A DNA stretch of 64,000 nt from Amblyomma americanum (Eukaryota > Arthropoda > Arachnida > Ixodida > Ixodidae): the NCBI RefSeq assembly GCF_052857255.1, contig NC_135502.1:155234599-155298598 (forward strand), read 5' to 3'. The notes below the pieces were generated by a model. It saw nothing but the letters and a program-made list of their open reading frames with translations. It was not told where the DNA came from and did no database searches. The position numbers and the translations under genes were made by a program. This document shows, in pieces, positions 9,090-19,499 of the stretch (within the stretch, counting starts at the first letter, position 1; every line of letters starts with the position of its first letter).

Positions 9090-10900
9090 TTGGTTTAATC
9101 AAGCAGCCAGGCCACCGTGGCGTACTCGGCCACCAGTGCTGACCCTTCGGCTGACGACGGCTTCATCAGAGTCGTAAGCAAGAAGGCCAAACGGAGACTA
9201 GGCAAAAATGAGGACTCGTCGTCGTCGAGTACGCCCACGATTACTACGGAGCGAGGATCATCGGCACATACTGACCTATTTGTGCCTGAGACTCCCACCG
9301 ACAATCTCAACCACATCAATAGGCAAGCCACGTCTGCGTTCGTGGAGGCCCGCGTCCCGGGAGCAATTAAAGATGTGAGGGTAAATCGTTTTAGGAGTGT
9401 CGTCGCCATTGATTTCATAGACCGGAACGCGCTTGAGAGATTGAGCAACATCAGAACGCTCGGCGGCATCAGCGTTTGTTCCCATGTCCTTCTAGGCAGT
9501 GGAACTACGACAGGCGTCATTTACGACGTCGACGTCCGCATCAGCGACTCTGATCTGCCAATTTTGATTCAACCAGCTACTGACGGTGCAGCTGTACTGC
9601 AAGCTCAGCGCCTTGGGAGGACAAAGAGCATCAAGTTGACCTTCCAAGGGGACTGCATTCCAACGTACCTCAAGGTTGGGCACTTTCGGCATGCCGGTAA
9701 GCCTTTCTTCCTGAAGCCTCTACAGTGCCGGAAATGCATGACAACAAAACACGTGAGCAGTGTGTGCAATTTCCCCATCGTATGCCCACGGAGTACTCAG
9801 CCACACAGCGGAGATTCTTGCCGGGCAACAGTGCTTACGTGTGCCAATTGCCGCGGCCCTCATGACGCTGCCTCAAACGATTGTCCTCGCCTGTAAAGAG
9901 GAAGGGCGATACTCAAACAAATGACAAGAGACAATTACAAACACAGAGAAGCTGCCGCTAAGGTGCGACGACGTCGTCGCCTTCGTATCAGACCTTCTAA
10001 ACGTGTAGCAAGCATTGGAAAGGATGGTCCAAGAATTTCCGCAACTTTTCCTCCCCCTCCACATATTACATTAAGGATTGGGAGCAATAAGACTGGCGAG
10101 GCACAAACGGTTGTCGCAGACGGGCCTTGGCCATCACTGCCTGAGCTACACATACCCGCAGTGACCAAGCAGGTATTGCGTACTCAGAGTCCCGAGCCCA
10201 TTGCTAATCAAGCACAAGTCACCACTCCGGTGCAAGACCGGGACCGCCAAGTGCATTGGCCATCGCTCCCGAAGCACCCAGCACCCACCCATGCACCGCG
10301 CACCCAGTGTGTTGAGCCTACTACTGGTCGGGTAGTAGCTCAGAAACCGGACCAGGTCGCAAACGAGCAAGTGATTGCAATGCTAAAGCCAATCATGAAT
10401 TCCATGCGTGAGCTGCTTTCCAGCGTGCACTTACCAGCTGCACAGAATGCACTGCAGATGCTGTATTTGTTGAATCCAGTGATTGCAGCTGTCCAATAGC
10501 TGGCACAACGCATCCTCCAGCCTCATCCTTCCGAGAAGAAATCCGATGCTTACGTTGTCATGAACATTATCAGCCTCAACGGCAAGCAGCCTTTCATGAC
10601 ACTGAAGCATCTGCGCTGCCTTGTGATGGAGGGCCCTCGATCTTTTCCACTCAGGTCGCAGCCGTCGGCAGCCCTCAATGTGTGCAGGCTACAGCTGCAG
10701 CGGCCTGTGACTCACAGTGTTTGTGTCATTGCCTGTCGTGCTTGCTACGGACCACATTTTTCTACTTCTTATTCTTTTACGCCCCCTCATCCCTGTCCCC
10801 CAGTGCATGGTAGCCAAAAGGAACATTTTACTGGTTAACCTCCCTGCTTTTCCTCTACCACTTCTCTCTGTCTCTCTTTTGTCCCAATAGAACTCCGGCT
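9090..10900 (+). mobile_element. LINE L-B, ORF1 with ORF2 deleted
   Basis: This element has a nearly complete ORF1 (9117-10499). After only about 100-140 bp it passes into a typical 3' untranslated region: 'gcatggtagcc', 'ctggttaacctccctgcttttcctc', then a (TCTC) tract near 10865. The whole ORF2 (endonuclease and RT) is missing, so the copy is non-autonomous. The closeness of ORF1 to the 3' end points to an internal deletion rather than 5' truncation. Confidence 0.75.
9117..10499 (+). pseudogene. L-B ORF1, zinc-knuckle RNA-binding protein
   Basis: This is the ORF1 (gag-like) protein of an I/R1-type LINE, which would coat the element RNA. It has a disordered Ser-rich N-terminus, a central domain (about residues 55-190), and three Cys/His knuckles near residues 200-258: QCRKCMTTKHVSSVC, VCPRSTQPHSGDSC and TCANCRGPHDAASNDC. 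One in-frame TAA at 9894-9896 splits an otherwise open frame. Downstream it continues with a basic RRRRRLRIRPSKR stretch and a Pro-rich tail to TAG 10497-10499. The first codon is GTG within GCCACCGTGG, which looks like a strong Kozak ATG mutated at the A. Confidence 0.82.
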
Positions 10901-11444
10901 ACACTGTCAGCACGCATCAACCCAGATGGATCCTGCGCCTTTCCTATCCGAAGCCCGAGCACAGTGTAAGGATATTTTGGGTGTTGTCACTGCTCACCCG
11001 CCGCGGCGGTGAGCACGCACAGATTATTCTCGCCCTCTAGTACATGCGCCGACCACAGCGCCGCCGGGGCGCTGCGTTGAAAGGTCTACTCGCTTGCGGA
11101 GCGGCGGACGCGGCTAGGCGGTTTGCGCGGCTTTCGGTGCCATTTAAGCTGTGTTTTTTCGGTGTTTTGCGCTGCCACTGTGCGTGGCAAGCTCTGGACG
11201 TAAGATTCTCAGCTTCCACGTTTTGTTAGGCGTGGTGCGGGAACAAAGTTTTCTAGAACCAACTTTTGCGTCGCGGTTTGGGAGCAGCCCCTGTGATCGT
11301 TATGCAAGCGCACATGGTGGCGCGGGCCGGTGCCATGCATGGTCGTCGCGGCATATGTATGTAGATATTGGCTACAATGTGTTCTTTGTTGCGGTAGGAG
11401 ACCTGAGGGATCCAGCTGGTTTCAGAAACCGATTAGACACGAAT
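10901..11444 (+). other. Unassigned region
   Basis: About 540 bp between the L-B tail and the THAP remnant. The first half is GC-rich (a cgccgccggggcg cluster near 11060). No domain-bearing frame is seen. It could be promoter or leader of the element carrying the THAP sequence, but nothing in the sequence proves this. Confidence 0.4.
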
Positions 11445-11750
11445 ATGGGTAAGAAGTGCTTCGTAACCAACTGCGGATCGGCCTAGCAGAGTTTTCCTCA
11501 TCAAGCGCAACTTTTTAAAGTTTGGTCGCCAGGCAATCATCGGAGCAGATAGAATATTGCTAAGAAGCGACCACGTCTGCGCGAAGCGCTTTCCCGAGCA
11601 TACGATATGAAATCTCACTACGCCGGATTGAATAGCAAGGTGCTTTTAAATGAAGCCAAGAAACCGGTGCTGTCTTCGAATGCTGTGCGCAGTATTTTTC
11701 TCGGCAGTCCCAAATCTCTGACAAAAAAAGGCAATTTGAAGAAAGCCGCC
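11445..11750 (+). pseudogene. THAP-type zinc-finger remnant
   Basis: ATG 11445 opens MGKKCFVTNCGSA, the start of a THAP DNA-binding domain (first ligands C-x4-C). A TAG follows, then QSFPH and LFKVW. After a frameshift near 11528 comes IIGADRILLRSDHVCAKRF, the THAP C-terminal half. The final ligand pair should be C-x2-H but reads CAKR, so the histidine is lost. Downstream in the original frame is NAVRSIFLGSPKS, similar to the AVPTIFP-like segment after many THAP domains. THAP domains occur in P-element transposases and in host regulators; which one this was cannot be told. Non-functional. Confidence 0.65.
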
Positions 11751-12006
11751 TAGAAAAAGACAGTCTGCAGCCACGTGCGCAAAGTAGGCAATCAAGTATA
11801 AGGAAGCGGTGCGCACCCACCGCTGCCGCACTGCCCTCGGGGCCGGCCTGTGAAAAACAAAAATATGCCGATTCATCATAAAGCCCTCAAAAGAAATTCC
11901 GCACAGGTGGCTAGAGTTCATCATGCGTGTCAGCTGGTCAAAACACATGCCCTTCTTCCACCATGAAGCTTTGAGGCGCCTCCTCACTTAAGTGCAAGCT
12001 CCATAT

Positions 12007-12379
12007 TGCCGCGAATATTTGCAGTGTTTATTCGTTTTTCAAATCTGCCGCGACACCACCTTATCGCTTCGTTTGCGACGCAAGACGCGACTAGATTTAT
12101 CTCGATTGATCGCAGCCAGGCAAAGCTGATTCTACGTTGTTCCGGAATGTTCTAGTAACTTTGCGCCCTTTATCTCGAATGTTCGCTATCAGCTTTAAAT
12201 TGAGCACGGCCGACAGCGGCGGGCATTCTGTTCGACGACCGCCGAGCACGCTTGTCGCTTCGCCGCCGCCGAGTGATTCAGTCCATTTTGGGTGCAAGTC
12301 AGCCCAATAAACAGTTCTTTTAGAAGATCCTTTCGTCCGTCTTCATCGCTGCTTCGACTGCCGTCACCACTACGTGACA
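12007..12379 (+). repeat. G2 5' LTR, 373 bp
   Basis: Begins TGCCGCGAATATT and ends CACTACGTGACA. It contains an AATAAA poly(A) signal at about 12307 near the R/U5 region. It matches 17569-17941 with no difference I can see. The left flank is ATAT. Confidence 0.97.
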
Positions 12380-12382
12380 TCT

Positions 12383-12399
12383 GGTGGAGGTGCTGGGTA
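12383..12399 (+). other. G2 putative primer-binding site
   Basis: Just 3' of the 5' LTR the sequence reads TGGTGGAGGTGCTGGG. It begins with TGG, which pairs with a tRNA 3' CCA, and shares TGGTGGAGGT with the same position in G5. The primer tRNA is not assigned. Confidence 0.45.
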
Positions 12400-12586
12400 G
12401 CCTTCCAAGTTCCGGACGCCCCCTTCAAGTCGTGAAGCCAGCCCTGAGCGCTTCGCACCCGAGGACGAGCCAGCAGCTCAGCGAGCCAGCCGACGTCTCC
12501 AGGGAGAGGAGCCTGAGTTCGGGAAACTGCCGGACCGCACAAGACAGCGAAAAGACGCGGCTACGAGCACCGCAATCTCGCCGAAG

Positions 12587-13758
12587 ATGTCGACACCGAT
12601 CAAACTGCAGCAGCCGCGGGTGCCGCCAACTTTCAATGGATCCCTAGGCGAAGACCCTGAAGATTGGTTGGATCAATTTGAGCGCGTGGCGTCATTCAAC
12701 AAGTGGGATGATGCGGCAAAGATTGGACACGTTTTTTCTCATTGGATGGCACCGCACGCACGTGGTACGAAAACTACGAGTCGTCCCTTACGACATGGGA
12801 GCTATTCAAGAGAGAACTATTGAAGGTATTTACCAGTGTCGTGAGGAAAGAAAGAGCCGAACGACTCCTCGAGTCCAGGATCCAGCTTCCGAATGAGCCC
12901 GTCCGCAGTTACGTCGAGGAGATGAAGCGCCTATTTCGCCGCGCCGATCCCGGGATGACCGAGGAAAAGAAAGTTCAGTTCTTAATGCGCGGCGTAAAAG
13001 AACAACTCTTTGGCAGCCTCGTCCGTCAGCCGCCAAAAACGGTCGAGGAATTCATGCAGGAAGCCTGCACGATTGAGAAGACCCTCGACGTCCGAGCTCG
13101 GCAGTACAACCGCCCTTCCTCTGCCTATGCAATCCGTTCGGACACGCCGGCCACCACCAGCGACAGCTTGCGGGACGTTATCCGCGAAATCGTCCGAGAG
13201 GAGCTACGCCGATTACTGCCATCCTCCCCACAGCCACAAGCATCGACTCTGATGGACGTGGTACGGGAAGAAGTGCAACAGGCACTTGGCACCCCGACGG
13301 CCACAGAACCCCAGGCCATGACCTACGCCGCTGCAGTAAAGACTGCTCAGCCCCAAAGACAACCCCCACGTCCTCCCCGAGATGAGCCACTTGGTCCACA
13401 ACGCCGCCTCCCAGCCCCCGCCCGCCCAGCCTATGACCGACCCTCAAGCCCCAGGAAATGCGACGCCTGGAGGACTTCCGACCACCGACCGTTGTGCTTC
13501 CATTGCGGTGAGGCCGGCCATATTCTTCGTCACTGCCCGTACCGACGTATCGGTCTTCGAGGATTTGCCGTTAACGCCCCACGACCACTCTTCGGACAAC
13601 GTCCGCACGAAATCGACGAGTACCTGCGTCGAGAAGAGTACACGCCGAACCGCTTTTCGCGCTCACCATCGCCGTCAACCTCGCGCTTTGCGTCGCCACG
13701 CCGCAGCTACGCAGCCGCGGTACGAGGAAGGTCGCCCAGGCCCCGTAGGGGAAACTAA
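12587..13758 (+). pseudogene. G2 gag, capsid/nucleocapsid, one frameshift
   Basis: This is Gag of a gypsy element, which would form the virus-like particle. It starts at ATG 12587 (MSTPIKLQQPRVPPTFNGSL). The capsid domain reads EDWLDQFERVASFNKWDD; the frame is lost near 12732 in a run of six T's and regained one frame over from about 12742 (DGTARTWYENYESSLTTW). The rest is intact: RSYVEEMKRLFRRADPGM, the zinc knuckle CFHCGEAGHILRHC, and an Arg/Ser-rich C-terminus ending RRGN at TAA 13756. One inserted T would keep a single frame of about 390 codons. It could be a real mutation or a homopolymer error. Confidence 0.9.
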
Positions 13759-13814
13759 AGGCAGCAACCTCTGGAGGTGAGGTTGCTCACGAGCTAAACG
13801 CCGAAGATCCTCCA
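13749..13814 (+). promoter_or_regulatory. G2 -1 frameshift site with pseudoknot
   Basis: The gag frame reads AGG GGA AAC TAA, so the canonical heptamer G-GGA-AAC is at 13749-13755, directly before the stop. Eight bases later comes a perfect 8-bp stem, GCAACCTC (13764-13771) with GAGGTTGC (13779-13786). Its loop TGGAGG (13772-13777) is complementary to CCTCCA at 13809-13814, making an H-type pseudoknot. In the -1 frame the sequence is open from GGG 13749 through the whole of pol. Spacing and geometry match known viral -1 frameshift signals. Confidence 0.85.
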
Positions 13815-16800
13815 CCGACCACGCCCCATGAATACGCTGCACCCGCGACGCCGCATGAAGAACCGACACTCGCTGCACCGACGCCGCACACAATGAGAAC
13901 CTCGACCACGACGCAAGCTACCTTGAAATCGACGCCGCCACCCAGAGGAGCTTCGACCACACGCCCAACCCGTGACTCGCATACGCGACGAAGCCGTGAC
14001 CCGACGCCGAGAGCGACATGCAATGCAAGAGCCAGGACCTCCGACCTAGAAGTGACTATCGACGGCCGGAAAGTTACCGCTCTAGTCGACACAGGAGCCG
14101 ATTACTCGGTGATGAATGGAAGATTCGCTGCGCAGCTCAGAAAAGTCACAACGGCTTGGGACGGCCCACAAATTCGCACCGCTGGGGGCCACCTCATTAC
14201 GCCATCAGGACAATGCACAGCGCGAGTGACTGTCAAAGGACATACCTATCCTGCGACCTTTGTTGTGCTACCGCAATGCTCCCGCGAAGTTATCTTGGGT
14301 ATGGATTTCCTTAATGAGCATCAGGCGATCATCGACCTGCGATCCAAGCTGATCACGCTTTCGACGGACGAAGCCATCGCTTCGATGAAAACTCGGGAAA
14401 ATCACGTTGCCCTAAGTGTCCTGGAGGAAGAAGTGAGCGTCCCACCCCGTTCAAGCGTTATCGTGACCGTAGGCGCCACGAAAGCCATAAACACTGAAGC
14501 CATCATCGAGGGGAACATGCAGTTGCTACTAGACCGAGGAATCAGCATCGCAAGAGGCATCGCACATTTCCGCAATGGCCAGGCCGAAGTACTGCTGACT
14601 AACTTCAGCGAAGAATACCGGCATATTAACAGAGGAACGACGATTGCTTTCTACGACGAAATATCTGACGTACGAGATTCCGTCGCCCTCTCCGACTCCT
14701 CCGCAGAAGATCCGCCTGACCAAGAGAACTCGCCCACTTTCGACATCAACCCAGCCCTGCACCGGAACAGACAAGACCAGATCCGCAATCTGCTTCAAAA
14801 ATACAGTGAGTGCTTTTCGACATCGCCGAAGGTGCGACAGACGCCAATTGCCAAGCATCGCATTATAACGGATCAACACGTCCGACCTCTCCGTCAAAGC
14901 CCCTACCGTGTGTCTCCGCGAGAACGACAAGCCATCCGGGACCAAGTCGAAGAAATGCTTCGCGATGACGTCATCCAGCCTTCAAACAGCCCATGGGCGG
15001 CACCGGTTGTTCTAGTGAGAAAGAAAGACGGCGCACTTCGATTCTGCGTGGATTACCGCCGCTTGAACAACATAACAAAGAAGGACGTCTACCCCCTCCC
15101 CCGCATCGACGACACACTGGACCGCCTCTGCAACGCCAAATATTTCTCATCAATGGACCTCAAGAGCGGCTACTGGCAAATTGACGTCGACGAAAGAGGT
15201 CGCGAGAAGACAGCATTCATAACTCCGGATGGGCTGTTTGAGTTCAAGGTGATGCCATTTGGTCTCTGTTCCGCACCAGCGACGTTTCAGCGAGTAATGG
15301 ATACAGTGCTGGCAGGCCTGAAGTGGAAAATTTGTCTGGTATATTTAGATGACGTCGTTGTCTTCGCCTCGAACTTTGAAGAGCACCTCAAAAGACTTCG
15401 AACAGTACTAGACGCAATCAAGTCGTCTGGCCTAACCTTGAAAGCAGAGAAATGCCACTTTGCCTACGAAGAGCTGTTTTTTCTAGGCCACATCGTTAGC
15501 AAGGAAGGAGTACGCCCAGACCCGCAGAAAACAGCCGCTATTGAACAGTTTCAACCGCCGGCCGATAAGAAAGCAGTGCGCAGATTTCTCGGACTATGCG
15601 CATATTACCGACGATTTGTGAAAAACTTTTCGCGCATCGCCGAGCCCCTGACCCAACTGACGAAGGCAGACGTGCCGTTTAAATGGGAAGCGCCGCAAGC
15701 AGAAGCCTTCAAAGAACTTCAGCGTCGTTTACAGTCCCCACCGATCCTTGCGCATTTTGATGAAGACGCCGATACTGAAGTTCATACCGACGCAAGCAGC
15801 GTGGGACTAGGCGCCGTTCTCGTTCAAAAAAGTGACGGGCTGGAGAAGGTCATCGCATACGCTAGCCGTTCCCTTTCTAAGGCCGAGGCTAACTATTCGA
15901 CCACTGAGAAGGAGTGCCTTGCCATCATCTGGGCTACCTCGAAATTCCGCCCCTACCTCTACGGACGGCCGTTCAAGGTGGTCAGCGACCACCACGCGCT
16001 CTGCTGGCTTGCCAATTTGAAGGATCCCTCTGGCCGACTCGCTCGATGGAGTCTGCGTCTCCAGGAGTTTGACGTCACCGTCGTTTACAAGTCCGGACGC
16101 AAGCACACTGACGACGATTGCCTCTCACGAGCCCCTGTAGATGCACCGCCGCTGGAAGACGATGAGGACGCCTTCCTGGGACCCATCAGCGCAAGCTCTT
16201 TTACTCAGCAGCAACGCTCGGACCCCAACCTAAAAGGCCTCATCGAGTACCTGGAAGGCAAGGTTTCTTCACCCCCCGCTTCATTCAAGCGAGGACTGTC
16301 TTCTTTCTGTGTGCAGAATGAGGTCCTTGTGAAGAAGAACTTTACAGCGAACAAAACAGCCTACCTCCTTGTTGTACCTACTTGTCTCCGCGAAGAAGTT
16401 CTACAGGCTTCACACGACGAGCCGACAGCTGGACATCTCGGGTTTACTCGCACCCTCCGCCGCATTCAAGACAAGTATTACTGGCCCCGACTGTCTGCCG
16501 ATGTCGCACACTATGTGAAAACATGCCGAGATTGTCAACGACGAAAGACTCCTCCCACACGACCAGCAGGATTTCTGAACCCCAATGAACCTCCCTCAAG
16601 GCCCTTTCAGCAGATTGGCATGGACTTGCTTGGCCCTTTTCCAACGTCAACATCTGGAAATAAGTGGATCATCATAGCGACCGACTACCTGACCCGCTAC
16701 GCCGAGGCGAAAGCCCTACCGAACGGAACAGCAGCAGAAGTGGCCAAATTTTTCGTGGAGTGCATTCTTATTCGACACGGCGCCCCCGATGTGCTCATCA

Positions 16801-17459
16801 CGGACAGAGGAACAGCATTTACGGCGGAACTCACGCAAGCCATCCTGCGCTACAGCCAAACCAGCCACCGGAGGACAACTGCATACCATCCGCAGACCAA
16901 CGGACTGACCGAGCGCCTGAACAAAACCATCGCCGATATGCTCGCTATGTATGTCGATGCCGAACATAAAACCTGGGATGTCATCCTGCCTTACGTCGTC
17001 TTCGCCTACAACACCGCAGTGCAGGAGACCACCCAGATGACGCCTTTTATGCTCGTCCATGGCAGGGATGCCACGACCACGCTAGACGCCATGCTGCCCA
17101 ACGTTACAGAAGAAGAGAACGTCGACGTTGCCGCCTACCTTCAACGCGCAGAAGAAGCTCGAAGGCTTGCCCGATTACGGATCAAAGATCAGCAGCGGTC
17201 TGACGCCAGACGCTACAACCTACGAAGACGCAACGCGGAATAGAAGTCAGGAGACCAAGTCTGGGTGTGGACGCCCATTCGCCGCCGTGGATTGAGTGAA
17301 AAGCTTTTGCGCCGCTATTTCGGCCCGTACAAGGTTCTTCGTCGGCTGGGTGAACTGGATTATGAAGTCATTACTGACGCAATGACTGCATCCCAGCGAC
17401 GCCGCGTACGACCAGAAGTTGTCCATGTAGTCCGTCTGAAGCCGTATTATGCGCGCTAA
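13749..17459 (+). pseudogene. G2 pol: protease-RT-RNase H-integrase, one TAG
   Basis: Pol is read in the -1 frame from gag, about 1,236 codons. Protease: LVDTGADYSV (14088) and ILGMDFL. RT: VIQPSNSPWAAPVVLV, FCVDYRRLN, LPFGLCSAP-type motif (VMPFGLCSAPATFQ) and the active site YLDD at 15342-15353. RNase H: TEVHTDASSVGLGAVL, YSTTEKECLAI and KVVSDHHAL. Integrase: the HHCC zinc domain from HDEPTAGHLG to CRDCQRRK; DDE core with MDLLGPFP, IATDYLTRY, LITDRGTAF and GLTERLNK; a GPY/F C-terminus (SEKLLRRYFGPYKVLRR). The only break is TAG 17241-17243, just before KSGDQVWVW, which removes the last 72 codons. Otherwise all catalytic residues are present. Confidence 0.95.
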
Positions 17460-17555
17460 AGGCCGCTGCATTTCCATGCTCTATTTTCGCAAGATCCGTT
17501 TTTTTCCCTTACTAGTCGCATTATTTGTCTTAATGCATCGGGTCGATGCTTCTTT

Positions 17556-17568
17556 GAGAGGGGAGTAA
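17556..17568 (+). other. G2 polypurine tract
   Basis: The purine run GAGAGGGGAGTAA lies directly upstream of the 3' LTR start TGCCGCG, where plus-strand DNA synthesis would be primed. Confidence 0.75.
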
Positions 17569-17941
17569 TGCCGCGAATATTTGCAGTGTTTATTCGTTTT
17601 TCAAATCTGCCGCGACACCACCTTATCGCTTCGTTTGCGACGCAAGACGCGACTAGATTTATCTCGATTGATCGCAGCCAGGCAAAGCTGATTCTACGTT
17701 GTTCCGGAATGTTCTAGTAACTTTGCGCCCTTTATCTCGAATGTTCGCTATCAGCTTTAAATTGAGCACGGCCGACAGCGGCGGGCATTCTGTTCGACGA
17801 CCGCCGAGCACGCTTGTCGCTTCGCCGCCGCCGAGTGATTCAGTCCATTTTGGGTGCAAGTCAGCCCAATAAACAGTTCTTTTAGAAGATCCTTTCGTCC
17901 GTCTTCATCGCTGCTTCGACTGCCGTCACCACTACGTGACA
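17569..17941 (+). repeat. G2 3' LTR, 373 bp
   Basis: The same 373 bases as 12007-12379, from TGCCGCG to GTGACA. It is followed by the right-hand ATAT target duplication. Confidence 0.97.
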
Positions 17942-17945
17942 ATAT

Positions 17946-19469
17946 TCATCGGCATTCATGGTGCTAAGATTTGTTTTCAGCACTGGTCCGGGTACTAAAC
18001 ATTCTATAAGTGCTCAGCGTTACCTGTACATGCCGTGGCAGCTGAGCAATTAATTTCTGTTGTTGATCTCGAGGCCAGTTTCTACGCGCTGTATGTTTTG
18101 GTGCAACAAAACACGATGGTATAAAAGGCAGAAGGCATGCCTGTAAGATTTATAACAAATATGCAGCTACAAAAATTGCCGGGCCCTATAACGCTCGGTG
18201 GACAATTTCTTGACCCAACATTATTGAGGTCAACAGATCGCTTTACCACGCCAACTGCAATAATTCTGAACTGAGCTCCGCCAATTCCCAGTTTAGAGTC
18301 GCGTAAGTATTTTACCTATGCGCGTGCACGCCAGTCTTTCTTTGAGGGAGACAAAAGTTCAGCATCGTCGGTGTCGGCGTAAAAGATGAAAGGAGAAATG
18401 TCAGGGGAGTTTTCATAAACCATTTTTGCGTCACGCAGTTAAAACTGCACTGCACTGGCCACTAAGTTTCGGTCCCTGTGGTCGTTCGTATGTGAAGGCG
18501 TTCCGCAACGCGGCACAAGAGCCCGGGTTCTATTCTCGGCTAGGAAGGCATTATTTTGATATAGGCGAAGTGCGGAAAGGCCCTTGACGTTTCTTTGCAA
18601 TTTAAAAAAACAGCAGTTGGCAAACGTTCACCATGTCCTCTAAATGGCGGGCGTCATCTCAGAGGGTCGGAGCATTACACTGCCCAAGCATTGCCTGAAT
18701 GTACGCGTAGGTTCTTTAGCCCAAATCTTAGAGAATGGGCGTTGCGGCCGACAGTTTTATATTTTAGAGCCAGTGCAGTTAATTATCTGTCGAAATTTGA
18801 GCTGATGAACGAAAAATTACTTTGCATTGAACGCGTTTCCATAATGAGCTCGGTAGGATCGCAAGGCGACGACCTACCAAGTGTTCCGCGCATTCATGTA
18901 GTCCCAGCAAGTAAAATGCGGAGTCGCCCAAAATTATTCGCCGTCGACAGCAGTTTCAACCCTTGTGTTCCTCGCGCACCTAACAGCGAACGTATGTACA
19001 CGCCACGGCACCAAGAATCGCGCAGCACCTGCATTACGGCGGCCGCTAAGCAGGCAACTATACAAGTCTGCCGTGTGGCGCCATCTGTCGGCGTTCGAGA
19101 GAAGCGCAAGGAGCAGCGAACAAGATATGGTCACACCGCCGGGCGCAGTGTCAGCCCCTAAATATATTTTTACACCGTGGTCCCAAGTTACTACGTCAGA
19201 TTTGGGGGTAGTTGTTCAAAAAAAAAAATACAGAGCACTTGCGATTCGCAACTGCGGTTCATTTGGGCCAGATTTTTACCTCATATTATGCGGAGTACCT
19301 GCGGTTGGAAACAGGTAAAGATTTAGGGCAGATTTTTGCCCAAAAGTATAACAAGTACCCTTTTCAGACAACTGAAGCCGATTTTTCCTTTCTTTCGACA
19401 GTTAGCAATGGTGAGGCTTTAACCGCTGCGGTAGCTAGAGCATTTAGGTTCGATTGCACATTGTAATTA
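17946..19469 (+). other. Unassigned region with SINE-like scrap and 60-bp repeats
   Basis: About 1.5 kb with no recognisable gene. It contains a SINE-like scrap at 18485-18580, where GAGCCCGGGTTCTATTC is followed by GATATAGGCGAAGTGCGG, echoing the B box and body of the SINEs elsewhere in the window. At about 19198-19385 three diverged ~60-bp units each begin near ATTTGGGCCAGATTTTT. The open frame at 18595-19161 lacks any domain and is not called. Confidence 0.45.
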
Positions 19470-19499
19470 TAAAAGCAGATCGCAGTTACTGGTCGCCGC

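Larger units (their letters stand above)
12007..17941 (+). mobile_element. Ty3/gypsy G2, complete 5.9-kb element
   Basis: This is a complete LTR retrotransposon: 5' LTR, leader, gag, pol (protease, RT, RNase H, integrase), polypurine tract and 3' LTR. It is flanked by the 4-bp target duplication ATAT (12003-12006 and 17942-17945). The two LTRs are both 373 bp and appear identical by reading, so insertion is recent. Despite that, gag has a 1-base deletion in a T tract near 12732 and pol has one in-frame TAG at 17241-17243. There is no envelope gene. Confidence 0.97.

Noticed and set aside
12097..12297. 66-codon minus-strand frame, repeated at 17659-17859
   Set aside because: It lies wholly inside the G2 LTR, so both copies are the same LTR sequence, not a gene pair.
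12007..17941. Endogenous retrovirus with envelope
   Set aside because: After integrase only about 110 bp remain before the 3' LTR, so there is no room for env. The same holds for G5.
18595..19161. 188-codon plus-strand open frame
   Set aside because: No ATG at the start (it opens with TTG), no domain, and overlapping frames of similar size on the other strand. Likely chance.
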